64,000 nt of DNA from Vreelandella halophila (GTDB taxonomy: Bacteria; Pseudomonadota; Gammaproteobacteria; Pseudomonadales; Oleiphilaceae). Below the pieces are notes generated by a model. The model made no database searches. It was given only the letters and a program-made list of their open reading frames with translations, and was not told where the DNA came from. Of this stretch, positions 7,571 to 15,159 are shown one piece after another. Position numbers and translations under genes: made by a program. Location: the NCBI RefSeq assembly GCF_019903425.1, contig NZ_JACHUZ010000013.1, positions 1,990,361 to 2,054,360 of the forward strand, read 5' to 3'. The stretch's first letter is position 1. The number at the start of each line of letters is the position of its first letter.

Positions 7571-7968
7571 CTTGCGCGGGGTGCACGGAACCCCTTCGGA
7601 TGCCTCAGCGCGGCATACAGCACAAGGACAAAGCAGGTCAGGACAAAGACTTTGTTAACGAACCAGTTGGTCCGCCAGATCGACCACTCCGGGTCGGCCA
7701 GGAAGGCCCAAAACAGCGTGACGATGATGGCGATTTCCACCACCGCCATACCAATCGCCAGCGCGCGGGTATAGCCTGGGCGAGCCAGCAATGCCCAGCC
7801 GAGCCACACATGAGCGATGGGCCACAGGTCCCAGTAGATGTGGGTGTGCCAGGCTATGCCCTCAGCGAGCGCGAACGCCAGCGGGAACAGGTATTTGATG
7901 AATACCGTCCAGGCGGCGAGCAGGAACAGCATGTGGGCCAGGAACACCGGCCAGGAAACGCGGACCAT
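7567..7968 (-). CDS. Four-helix membrane protein, unknown
   Basis: 133 residues, mostly hydrophobic, with four predicted membrane segments (about residues 8-32, 48-62, 68-90 and 105-122). Aromatic and histidine residues cluster in HTHIYWDLWPIAHVWLGW between helices one and two. The C-terminus is short and basic. No family assignment. It lies 35 bp downstream of an isoprenylcysteine methyltransferase-like membrane gene on the same strand and may be co-transcribed. Confidence 0.65.
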   Translation of the reverse strand: MVRVSWPVFLAHMLFLLAAWTVFIKYLFPLAFALAEGIAWHTHIYWDLWPIAHVWLGWALLARPGYTRALAIGMAVVEIAIIVTLFWAFLADPEWSIWRTNWFVNKVFVLTCFVLVLYAALRHPKGFRAPRAS

Positions 7969-8001
7969 TCAATGCCCCTTTCCGAGCAACCAGGTTCTAG
8001 A

Positions 8002-8466
8002 TCAGATCCATCGCCTTACCCGGGCGGCGTATTCGTCAAAGGGCTGCCCGAACAGCTCACGCATGTGGCGCTCCTCCGGCAGGATCTGGAACCGGTTGAT
8101 GTAGACTATGAATCCCGGGATCAGAAGCAGCGACAGGACATTGGTCAGGTACAGGGCCCAGGCCAGGAGCACGACAGCAATCCCAAGGTACATCGGGTTG
8201 CGGCTGAAACGGTAGATCCCGTGTTCCACCAGCTGGGCGGATTTCTGGGGCGTATGCGGGTTAATCGTGGTGCTGGCGCGCCAGAACTGCAGGATGCCGA
8301 CCAGGGCAATGCCCAGGCCAACCGCTGCCACCACAACCGCCAGCATCGCTGAGCGCGGGAATGGCAGGGCCGCGCCGGGTACGAGTTGCGCGATACCCCA
8401 CATCAGCACAGCGACTGTCAGAGCAATAAGGGGCGGGGGGATTGTCAGTTCAAGTCCTTTCTTCAT
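8002..8466 (-). CDS. Isoprenylcysteine methyltransferase-like (ICMT/PEMT) membrane protein
   Basis: 154 residues with four to five membrane segments. The C-terminal half carries the ICMT-family pattern HGIYRFSRNPMYLG, then ILPEERHMRELFG and the terminal FDEYAARVRRW, which together form the S-adenosylmethionine-binding region. Bacterial members methylate unknown lipids or small molecules in the inner membrane. The start is supported by GAGGAGGACCTC upstream on the minus strand. Confidence 0.8.
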   Translation of the reverse strand: MKKGLELTIPPPLIALTVAVLMWGIAQLVPGAALPFPRSAMLAVVVAAVGLGIALVGILQFWRASTTINPHTPQKSAQLVEHGIYRFSRNPMYLGIAVVLLAWALYLTNVLSLLLIPGFIVYINRFQILPEERHMRELFGQPFDEYAARVRRWI

Positions 8467-8551
8467 GAGGTCCTCCTCCTCACGAGCCTATCGCAAACCA
8501 AAAAGCCCTCCAAGCGTATAACTTAAGAGGTTTTCAGAGGGAGACAGTGGG

Positions 8552-8989
8552 ATGAAATGGTTAAACGACGCGATCGGTCGGCCGGCCGTTCTGGCTGTTA
8601 CGTTCCTTTGGTTCGGCTCAGTCTTTGCTGGAGAACAGGGGATGCGTTCACTTTCAGATTTCCAATGGCGCAATCGGCTGATTCTCGTTGAAGGTGCCAG
8701 TGAGCCTGATCAGCGTGTTGAGACCTTAAGGCGCTATGCTGCGGGGATCGATGATCGGGACATCGTTTGGTTTGTTGCGGGGGATCAAGGCATCCATTCG
8801 AATCTGGAGGAGCCGGACAGGGATCTACAGCGGGATGTCCGTAAGACGCTCAATGCGCAGCCGGGCAACATAAGCGTTGTCCTGATCGGTAAGGATGGCG
8901 GGGTTAAACAACGAAGCCGGGGTCTGGATGTCGCCGGGATCTTTGCGTTGATCGACACAATGCCAATGCGCAAACGGGAAATGCGCTGA
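8552..8989 (+). CDS. DUF4174 secreted protein
   Basis: 145 residues with an N-terminal hydrophobic signal (about residues 9-26, ending SVFAG). The rest matches DUF4174: SLSDFQWRNRLILVEG, then ISVVLIGKDGGVKQRSRG and IFALIDTMPMRKREM. Family function is unknown; a thioredoxin-like fold has been suggested but no CxxC is present here. It stands alone between two oppositely oriented genes, so it has its own promoter, and GGGA precedes the ATG. Confidence 0.75.
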   Translation: MKWLNDAIGRPAVLAVTFLWFGSVFAGEQGMRSLSDFQWRNRLILVEGASEPDQRVETLRRYAAGIDDRDIVWFVAGDQGIHSNLEEPDRDLQRDVRKTLNAQPGNISVVLIGKDGGVKQRSRGLDVAGIFALIDTMPMRKREMR

Positions 8990-9042
8990 ACCGGATCAGC
9001 CATCGCTCCGGGTCGTGCCCATACGCGATATCAGGCGCTGTA

Positions 9043-9609
9043 TCAGTGTCGTATGTCGATGACGAGCCGCGGTGGACCACTCAGCTCGCGGACCCGATAG
9101 CGGTTCGGCGACCCGACGCCGAAGACCCATGTGACGATGGCCTCAAAGTCGCACGTCAGCTCCAGCTCGGAGAGTACGGGCAGGTTCAGTATGCGTTCCC
9201 GCTCGGTGATCGTCGGCTGGCCCTCGCTGGTGTGTGCATTCGCCGGGTACATCCGGATCTCAAGCCAGCCATCACCGGCGATTGGGGCGACTTTGCCGGA
9301 TCCACATTGCCGCACCGGGCTGTCGATGTACTCGATGTGATACCCCGGAATCCGCTTGTCGAATTCGAAGACAACCTGATCGAACCCATCATGGGTGGCG
9401 GTACGGACGGCGACAAGCTTGGAGACGGGCGCGTCGGATTGTGTCCGGTCGATGATGCCGGCCGTCCACGCAGTCTCGTGGGTGGTATCAGGCTCGGCTT
9501 TGGCCTGCGGTGAGTCGTCCTGCTCGTCCACAGCTTGTGAGCTGCATCCGGCCAAGACTAAAGTGAGGACCAAAGCAATTGACGCAGTGCAGTTTTTTAG
9601 ACTTGCCAT
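9043..9609 (-). CDS. AMIN-like domain lipoprotein
   Basis: 188 residues. The N-terminus has a lipobox (LVLAGC) after a hydrophobic signal, then an acidic linker. The rest is an AMIN-like domain: VAVRTATHDGFDQVVFEF near residue 65 and a final RELSGPPRLVIDIRH beta strand. Such domains are implicated in binding cell-wall or surface polymers, but the role of this free-standing lipoprotein is not known. Probable envelope location. Confidence 0.75.
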   Translation of the reverse strand: MASLKNCTASIALVLTLVLAGCSSQAVDEQDDSPQAKAEPDTTHETAWTAGIIDRTQSDAPVSKLVAVRTATHDGFDQVVFEFDKRIPGYHIEYIDSPVRQCGSGKVAPIAGDGWLEIRMYPANAHTSEGQPTITERERILNLPVLSELELTCDFEAIVTWVFGVGSPNRYRVRELSGPPRLVIDIRH

Positions 9610-9743
9610 TCCCGCATTATACGCATAGCGATCGTCAGGCAGGCAAGCGAAAGACGGTGGGTCTCACCACCGCGCACGGTTACGCTCTCCTTGTTTTTGA
9701 AGCTTCTCAAATTACTGTAATTAAAGCATTATATTGTAAATCT

Positions 9744-10388
9744 CTACTCCACCGGTGGAGTGGGTCCCTTTGGTTTGGTTTGATCTTCCTCTTTAGAAGT
9801 TTTTATCGAGCTATCAAATAATTCTTTTATTATTCTATTTATGTCCAAAGGTACGTACGTTGATTCATCTGACGTTTCTTTTTCGTTATATAAGAGGGGC
9901 AGTTCTTTCTCCAGTACTGGCGCTATGCTGTTTAACGTTTCGAGTTGCAAGGTTACTAACTGTTCACCACTTATGGCCCCGTTCAAATACATTTGGCAGC
10001 CGTAGTATGAATTTGCGAGAAAAAGCTGAACCGCCTGCGACCGCTTGTTAAGAACAGTATTCCCACTACTGGAACCGATAAGTAAGCCAAGCGCAATATT
10101 GCCTTGACTGGTTGCATCAGCCGATCCGCTAGCACTTAAAATTTTCGATAAGTCAATGCCAACTTCGGTTGGAGCCTCAGCGCAAAATCGTTCAGTGGCG
10201 AAGTTCACCAGTACGACTCGTCGCTCTGGCGTTAAAGATAAAGTGCCCACTGTCCCGGGAGAAAGCCAAGCGGGATTGAGCTTATCTTCAATGACTGGTC
10301 GCTGCAGGGGCGGCGTGAAAAATGCGCACCCACTGATATACATCGATGTCCCAATACAGGCCAGAATGGTTTTTGTTGTTCTCACCAC
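9744..10388 (-). CDS. Putative lipoprotein, unknown
   Basis: 214 residues, from an AT-rich gene. The signal ends in ISGC, a plausible lipobox. The mature part has TLSLTPERRVVLVNF and a run of small residues (GNIALGLLIGSSSGN) but no family I know. Its start overlaps the stop of the PEP-CTERM gene, so the two form a transcript and may work together. The C-terminus is Pro- and Lys-rich (EEDQTKPKGPTPPVE). Base composition is clearly lower in GC than the flanking core genes. Confidence 0.65.
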   Translation of the reverse strand: MVRTTKTILACIGTSMYISGCAFFTPPLQRPVIEDKLNPAWLSPGTVGTLSLTPERRVVLVNFATERFCAEAPTEVGIDLSKILSASGSADATSQGNIALGLLIGSSSGNTVLNKRSQAVQLFLANSYYGCQMYLNGAISGEQLVTLQLETLNSIAPVLEKELPLLYNEKETSDESTYVPLDINRIIKELFDSSIKTSKEEDQTKPKGPTPPVE

Positions 10389-11029
10389 ATTTTCCTTGAA
10401 AAGGCCAAACCGGCCAAGCCCAAACCAAGCAACGCCAGAGAACCCGGCTCCGGTACTGACGCAACACTATTTGATTCAAGTACAAATGCATAATCACCTG
10501 CTGACGATAAATAAGTGCTGCTTTGTGAATAAACACCGATAGGTGCATCCGTGGCAGAACGCTGCCAAATTAAGTCTATGTCTGGCGCGGCTGATTCAAG
10601 ATAAAAGCTAAGCCAATAGTCTCCGGCAGCCAAGTCAATATCAAAACCGGAAGCTGAAAACTCCCAGATATCAGCGTTACCGTTATTGTTGTGATCTAAT
10701 CCGGTATCAATACGTGAAAAGTTAAAGGTGTCGTCATAAATCGGGCCAGTGCGGGCTGTCCCATCACGCTGCTCAATGCGAACTCGCAGATCGTCTATGG
10801 TCGGTATCTCACCACTATTCCAGTAACTGCCCCAGAATTTAATATCTGTTATTTTTGAATTTGAATAAAGTGAAAAATCATCATATAGATCAGCGCTTCC
10901 CTCAGTGGTATCAATGTATGTACCAAGAATATTGTCGCCAGGATCAAAGCTCTTATCCACAATGATGCCGGCATGAGCAGTTGCGGTAAAAACGGCGGGA
11001 AAAACAATTCCTAAAAATATCTTATTCAT
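10382..11029 (-). CDS. PEP-CTERM sorting domain protein
   Basis: 215 residues: signal peptide ending TAHAG, an extracellular beta-rich domain, and a C-terminal VPEPGSLALLGLGLAGLAF followed by a basic tail, the PEP-CTERM signal. Proteins with this tail are normally cleaved by an exosortase (EpsH/XrtA) and exported with exopolysaccharide. No exosortase is in the window, so processing depends on a gene elsewhere or is lost. Its gene is AT-rich like the downstream lipoprotein. Confidence 0.85.
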   Translation of the reverse strand: MNKIFLGIVFPAVFTATAHAGIIVDKSFDPGDNILGTYIDTTEGSADLYDDFSLYSNSKITDIKFWGSYWNSGEIPTIDDLRVRIEQRDGTARTGPIYDDTFNFSRIDTGLDHNNNGNADIWEFSASGFDIDLAAGDYWLSFYLESAAPDIDLIWQRSATDAPIGVYSQSSTYLSSAGDYAFVLESNSVASVPEPGSLALLGLGLAGLAFSRKMW

Positions 11030-11330
11030 AGAAATTACTCCTGTATATGATTTTACCTCTCCCGGGGGGTAGCAAAAGCTATGCCTTGGATTTTTTATGT
11101 TTTATTATCAATACGCTAGCGAGCGAGACGCGACACTCCGATCTCAGTGCTGTAAAGTTTTTCGACAAATGCTTAATGAATAGCTAACCGGAGCGAGGAA
11201 CGAGAAGCCCCAAGTGCCTGGAAACCGCAAGACTGGGGGTGACAGCGTAGGTTGGGGATCATTCAATGCGAGTGGACAACAGGAGTTCGTTACATGCAAA
11301 CCATTTTGGTGGAGCGCCGGAACTGAGCCT
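11030..11330. other. Intergenic region, no gene seen
   Basis: About 300 bp between the divergent PEP-CTERM and corrinoid-binding genes. The half next to the PEP-CTERM gene is AT-rich and presumably holds its promoter. I looked for a cobalamin riboswitch in front of the corrinoid-binding gene and did not find the conserved GCCACTG box. An open extension of the downstream frame (from 11214) lacks any signal-peptide character. Confidence 0.4.
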
Positions 11331-12119
11331 ATGGATTACCCACAGCGCATTGTCTGTCTGACCGAGGAAACCACTGAGACGCTCTATGCCATTGGTGCCG
11401 AGGACCGCATTGTTGGTATATCCGGCTTTACCGTGCGCCCCGAACGGGCGCGGCAGGAGAAACCAAAAGTCTCCGCTTTCACGTCCGCCAAGATTGGGCG
11501 GATTCTTGAGCTGGAACCGGATCTGGTGCTGGGATTTTCGGACATGCAGGCCGATATCGCCGCCGAACTGGTGCGCGCCGGGGTCGCCGTGCACATCTTC
11601 AACCACCGCACCGTTGACGGCATTCTCTCCATGATCCGCACCCTCGGCGGCATGCTCGGTCTGCATGACTACACCGAACCCTACGCGGATGAACTGGCGT
11701 CACGAGTGGAGGCGATACGGGCGAAGCAGGCTCAGGGGCCACGGCCGCGTGTTTACTTCGAAGAGTGGGGCGACCCGATGATTACGGGCATTGGCTGGGT
11801 CTCGGAGCTCATCCATATTGCCGGTGGCGAAGACATCTTTCCCGAGCGGGCCGCGGAGCCCGGCGCCAGGGAGCGTATTATCGAAGATCCCAATGAGGTT
11901 GTGGCGCGCCAGCCGGACCTCATTATCGGCTCCTGGTGTGGCCGCAAATTCCGTCCGGAACAGGTGGCGGAACGACCGGGCTGGGATGCCATTCCCGCCG
12001 TTGCCAACAACGTGCTTTACGAAGTGAAGTCACCGTTGATTCTTCAGCCGGGGCCTGCGGCGCTCACGGATGGGCTGGATGCGCTCTGTGAGCTGATTGA
12101 TCGATACCGGGAAGCGTAG
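11331..12119 (+). CDS. Corrinoid-binding protein of the BtuF/helical-backbone metal receptor type
   Basis: 262 residues. The fold signature is present: RIVCLTEETTETLYAIGAED at the start, FTSAKIGRILELEPDLVLGF and WVSELIHIAGGEDIF in the middle. Relatives bind vitamin B12 in the periplasm for BtuCD. From the ATG chosen there is no signal peptide, and the longer frame upstream does not supply one, so this copy may be cytoplasmic or its start may be misjudged. No btuC or btuD adjoins it. A cut-down second copy with the same terminator is found at 36.4-36.5 kb. Confidence 0.78.
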   Translation: MDYPQRIVCLTEETTETLYAIGAEDRIVGISGFTVRPERARQEKPKVSAFTSAKIGRILELEPDLVLGFSDMQADIAAELVRAGVAVHIFNHRTVDGILSMIRTLGGMLGLHDYTEPYADELASRVEAIRAKQAQGPRPRVYFEEWGDPMITGIGWVSELIHIAGGEDIFPERAAEPGARERIIEDPNEVVARQPDLIIGSWCGRKFRPEQVAERPGWDAIPAVANNVLYEVKSPLILQPGPAALTDGLDALCELIDRYREA

Positions 12120-12132
12120 AAAGGCTGCCAGG

Positions 12133-12160
12133 AACGCCGGAACCGAGGGGTTCCGGCGTT
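12133..12160 (+). terminator. Hairpin terminator after the corrinoid-binding gene
   Basis: Twelve-base arms AACGCCGGAACC and GGTTCCGGCGTT around a 4-base loop. It lies 13 bp after the stop and before a convergent gene, so it may act on both. The same inverted repeat, slightly degenerate, follows the btuF-like remnant at 36356-36377. Confidence 0.75.
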
Positions 12161-12175
12161 ACCGTTGCGGCGTTG

Positions 12176-12472
12176 TCAGGAGCTTTTGGGGTGGGTTTCA
12201 TTCGATGCTAGAACCAACCGGAATTCCCCGAAATCCTTACCGAGAATCATCTTCATCGGGATGATCGAGATCAGTAGCCCGATCACGCCGCCTATGGGTG
12301 CGGCAATCAGTTGAATGGTGTCAGGGGCTACGCCAGCGGCACCAAGAACAACCCCAATCACGAACCCAACGATCCCTCCCAGTATCATGGCAGCAACCAA
12401 AGCGAGGAGATTCCTCCACAGATAGGCCCACCAAACTTTCACGACCCTTTGCCAGGTTACATCCAATTCCAT
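12176..12472 (-). CDS. Small membrane protein, unknown
   Basis: 98 residues from the ATG that gives MELDVTWQRV, preceded by AAGGAGGC on the minus strand. Two strong hydrophobic segments (about residues 18-45 and 50-75) rich in Gly, Ala and Ile suggest a hairpin in the inner membrane: NLLALVAAMILGGIVGFVIG and GVIGLLISIIPM. The C-terminus is soluble and polar. No family recognised; convergent with the corrinoid-binding gene across a shared terminator. Confidence 0.6.
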   Translation of the reverse strand: MELDVTWQRVVKVWWAYLWRNLLALVAAMILGGIVGFVIGVVLGAAGVAPDTIQLIAAPIGGVIGLLISIIPMKMILGKDFGEFRLVLASNETHPKSS

Positions 12473-12971
12473 TAAGTAGCCTCCTTTCCACTGGCTTGTT
12501 GATCCTAAGTTGGCTCCGGCGGCCTGAATCTTGCAGCCGAATGGCCACCAGAGCATTCATTATGATGGTTGGGCATGTGCAGCGACAAGATCCTACTCAC
12601 CCAGTCGATGTCATCAGCGAGGGTGAACGCCGGTAGGAACGCCCGGAGCTGACGGGGCTCTCATATGCCATCGGAATGCTCAAGCAGCCGGACCCTTCTG
12701 AGAAAAGGCTGCAGTAAGACTGAAGGCAGTGGGGCACCTGCTGTACACGCCTTCGCCTGGCGATTCAGAGAACGCCCCGAGTCTCTGCCTGAACCATTGC
12801 GAGAGACACTGAATAGGCGGGCTTATTTTTAGGAGCCGTTTGATGGCAGTGCCATTCTTGAGGTGGTGAAGGCGGAATGAAAGCATGAAGTTCCGCGAGT
12901 TGGTAGCCGCTTTTAACGGGGAACTCCAGGTCGTCGTGCAGGCGATTGTTATGTTTTCTATGAAGCGCTAA
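12473..12971. other. Intergenic region, no convincing gene
   Basis: About 500 bp. Small frames exist on both strands but none has a family match, sensible start or codon bias. A 28-codon frame starting at 12885 (MKFRELVAAFNGELQ) might be a relic. Nothing else is recognisable, and the stretch looks like eroded sequence between the core and the vapBC locus. Confidence 0.35.
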
Positions 12972-13003
12972 TATGTGTATAGAATAGGAATGCTATACAC
13001 ATA
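12972..13003. promoter_or_regulatory. vapBC operator, 11-bp inverted repeat
   Basis: TATGTGTATAG and CTATACACATA form a perfect 11-base inverted repeat around a 10-base spacer, ending 8 bp before the vapB ATG. VapB/VapC complexes autorepress through such repeats, so this is the expected operator and overlaps the promoter. Confidence 0.7.
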
Positions 13004-13011
13004 GGTGCAGC

Positions 13012-13206
13012 ATGAGAACGAACATTGTCATCGATGACGAGTTAATGGCCGAAGCCCTCAAAACTTCCGGCTACGAGACTAAAAAAGAGGCCGTTGAGCA
13101 GGGCCTGAAACTTCTGGTTCAGCTCCGTAAGCAGCAGGAACTCCGGAAGCTGCGTGGTAAGATCCAGTGGGAAGGCGATCTGGATGAAATGCGGGGTGCC
13201 AGATGA
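13012..13206 (+). CDS. vapB: VapB-type antitoxin
   Basis: 64 residues. The N-terminal ribbon-helix-helix/type II antitoxin pattern MRTNIVIDDELMAEAL is followed by TKKEAVEQGLKLLVQL. The C-terminal tail (QWEGDLDEMRGAR) is the part that usually blocks VapC. It binds the 11-bp inverted repeat just upstream by analogy with the family. Its stop overlaps the vapC start by 4 bases (ATGA), giving translational coupling. Confidence 0.9.
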   Translation: MRTNIVIDDELMAEALKTSGYETKKEAVEQGLKLLVQLRKQQELRKLRGKIQWEGDLDEMRGAR

Positions 13207-13604
13207 TACTGGTGGATACCAGCGTCTGGATCGACTATTTCAAGGGGGTCGAAAACCCGCACACTGACCTGCTTGATACCTCCATAATCCAAGGCTCTGT
13301 TGCTATCGGGGACCTCATATTTCTGGAAATCCTTCAAGGAATCCGCAACGACAGGCAATACCGTCAGACCAAGCAAAGCCTACTCTCTCTGAATCAGTAC
13401 GACATGTTTGGCAAAGATATGGCTGGAAAGTGCGTCGACAACTATCGGGCGCTCCGCAAGAAAGGAATCACGATCCGCAAAACCGCTGACATCATCATCG
13501 CGACGTTCTGCATAGAGAACGACTTCCCGCTGCTCTTTCTGGATCGGGATTTCATTCCATTTGTTGACCACTTAGGGCTCGAAGCGGCTCTGAGAGAAAC
13601 ATAA
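13203..13604 (+). CDS. vapC: VapC-type PIN domain toxin ribonuclease
   Basis: 133 residues, normal for the family. PIN-domain acidic residues are visible in LVDTSVWIDYF (first Asp), FLEILQG (Glu), KTADIIIATFC (Asp) and FLDRDF (last Asp). VapC proteins cleave tRNA or rRNA at specific sites; target cannot be told here. The locus appears intact with a full operator. The sequence right after the stop looks like an attC site, so this pair may be a stray integron cassette. Confidence 0.9.
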   Translation: MILVDTSVWIDYFKGVENPHTDLLDTSIIQGSVAIGDLIFLEILQGIRNDRQYRQTKQSLLSLNQYDMFGKDMAGKCVDNYRALRKKGITIRKTADIIIATFCIENDFPLLFLDRDFIPFVDHLGLEAALRET

Positions 13605-13662
13605 CGCTTGGCTCATGCGCCGGTTTGGAGCCGCGAAGCGGCGTAAAATCGGTTGGAGTTCC
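13600..13662 (+). repeat. attC-like sequence after vapC
   Basis: Begins ATAACGC right at the vapC stop and ends CGGTTGGAGTT. The inner part TTTGGAGCCGCGAAGCGG is nearly the same as TTTGGAGCCGCGCAGCGG in the attC site at 38983-39061. The end core deviates from GTTRRRY, so this is a degenerate or partial site. Confidence 0.4.
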
Positions 13663-13745
13663 CCCAAAAGAGTGGACACGCGCCATCAGCTAATAACTAG
13701 AGCGCTTTCGCCGGTACCCTCTGTGCCTTTACCGACCCAAGTGAA

Positions 13746-14045
13746 GTGCCGATGGGATACCGACAACTCACCCAAGGACAACGATATCAGATTAAGTCCG
13801 GCTTGCAGCACCAGTGCCGTCTTCGAACCATTGCTGAGAAGATTCAACGCAGTAGCAGCACGGTCTCGCGTGAGATCCGGCGAAACAGCATTGAGTGCAC
13901 GTATTGTCCGGATCAGGCCCAGCAGCCCAGTGGCCGGCGCCACCTCGTCAAGCGCGCCGGTCAGGGACATATCCCAAACCGAGTCGGTATTGAACATCGC
14001 CCTGACCGAATAATTTCCAGCTCACTGATTCATGCTATCGGGTAG
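13746..14045 (+). pseudogene. IS30 family transposase N-terminal remnant
   Basis: The frame from GYRQLTQGQRYQI through TIAEKIQRSSSTVSREIRRN is the N-terminal helix-turn-helix of IS30 transposases. Beyond about residue 65 similarity fades (DQAQQPSGRRH) and the frame ends near 100 residues, while intact enzymes have about 320-380. The DDE catalytic domain is missing, so it is inert. No clear terminal repeats remain. Confidence 0.7.
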
Positions 14046-14078
14046 GAAAAGGGTGGGCGTAGGTTGTCCCGGGCGTTC

Positions 14079-14948
14079 TTATGGCTCATTGGGCGGAAGC
14101 CTTGTGGGCTTGAGGCTGTCCTTGATCTTCTTGAGGTGAGTCTGGAAGTCGGCCCCGCGTTTCAGTGTGACGCCCGTGGCGAGGATATCGATGATGGACA
14201 GGTGGATGATGCGCGAGGTCATGGGGATGTACATTTCGGTATCTTCCGGGGCTGTCACTTCCAGGGTCACGGTGCAGGCCTCGGCAAGGGGGGACTCCGG
14301 TGCGGTAATGGCGATCACCGTGGCGCCGTTCTCCCGGGCGGATTGGGCGATTTCCACCAGGTCGCGTGTGCGTCCGGTGTAGGATATGACGACGATGGCG
14401 TCGCCGGTGCTGGCGCCGGCTGCGACCATTCGCTGCATCAGGGCATCGTCATAGGCGGTGACCGGGATATTGAAGCGGAAGAACTTGTGCTGGGCGTCCA
14501 GGGCCACCGCCGCCGATCCGCCCATGCCGAAGAACGCCACCTGCTTGGCCTGAATCAGGTAGTCGATTGCCTCGCCCAGTTTCTGGCTGTCCAGGGCTTT
14601 CCGGGCCTCGTCCAGACTGGCGATGGTGCTGCGCAGGATCTTGTCGGCAAAGACGTCAACGCTGTCGTCGGCATCGACGCTCTGGCTGACGTAGGGCGTG
14701 CCGCTAGCCATGCTTTGTGCTAGCCGGATCTTGAAGGCCGGGAATCCATTGGTGGAGAAGTTGCGACAGAAGCGATTGACCGTGGGCTCACTGACGTCCG
14801 CTGCACGTGCCAGGGAGGCGATGCTGGAGCGGGTTGCGAGGGCCGGATCGTTGAGAATGACATTGGCCACCTTGCGCTCGGAGCGGTTGAGGCTGTCCAG
14901 TTGGTTGCGTATCGCTTCCAGCAGGTTGGGGGGTTCGGGCTCGGCCAT
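14079..14948 (-). CDS. hexR: HexR, RpiR-family regulator of central sugar metabolism
   Basis: 289 residues. An N-terminal RpiR helix-turn-helix ([20 protein letters not shown]) is followed by a SIS sugar-phosphate-binding domain ([34 protein letters not shown]). In Pseudomonas and Shewanella HexR binds 2-keto-3-deoxy-6-phosphogluconate and controls zwf, edd and gap genes. The start at [13 protein letters not shown] was chosen because the longer frame has no similarity to the family. It is divergent from zwf, with a candidate HexR box between the two. Confidence 0.92.
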   Translation of the reverse strand: MAEPEPPNLLEAIRNQLDSLNRSERKVANVILNDPALATRSSIASLARAADVSEPTVNRFCRNFSTNGFPAFKIRLAQSMASGTPYVSQSVDADDSVDVFADKILRSTIASLDEARKALDSQKLGEAIDYLIQAKQVAFFGMGGSAAVALDAQHKFFRFNIPVTAYDDALMQRMVAAGASTGDAIVVISYTGRTRDLVEIAQSARENGATVIAITAPESPLAEACTVTLEVTAPEDTEMYIPMTSRIIHLSIIDILATGVTLKRGADFQTHLKKIKDSLKPTRLPPNEP

Positions 14949-15129
14949 GGCTTGATGGGGCTCCCAACGTAGTGAACTTACGGAATTGCGTACTATACCG
15001 ACGTGCCGCTCAGGCTGTCGAACGAAACGGAAGCGTTCAGGCGGGGGGAGTAGGTCTGGAGATGTAGTTAAATTCACTGCATAAAACTGGTTATTGTTGG
15101 AGTAATTCGGGTTTTATGGAATAATAGTT

Positions 15130-15144
15130 AGAAATATTACTACA
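15130..15144. promoter_or_regulatory. Candidate HexR operator before zwf
   Basis: AGAAATATTACTACA, read on the minus strand as TGTAGTAATATTTCT, agrees with the published consensus TGTARTWWWAYTACA at 13 of 15 positions. It is 16 bp before the zwf start and could also affect hexR. A weaker match, TGTAGTTAAATTCAC, lies at 15063-15077. Confidence 0.55.
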
Positions 15145-15159
15145 TGAGATTTATGCCCC

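Noticed and set aside
7564-8352. 262-codon plus-strand frame
   Set aside because: Opposes two plausible membrane-protein genes; composition is of a shadow frame rich in Pro, Arg, Gln.
12680-12886. 68-codon minus-strand frame in the gap before vapBC
   Set aside because: No ribosome-binding site, no family, and no sign of coding bias.
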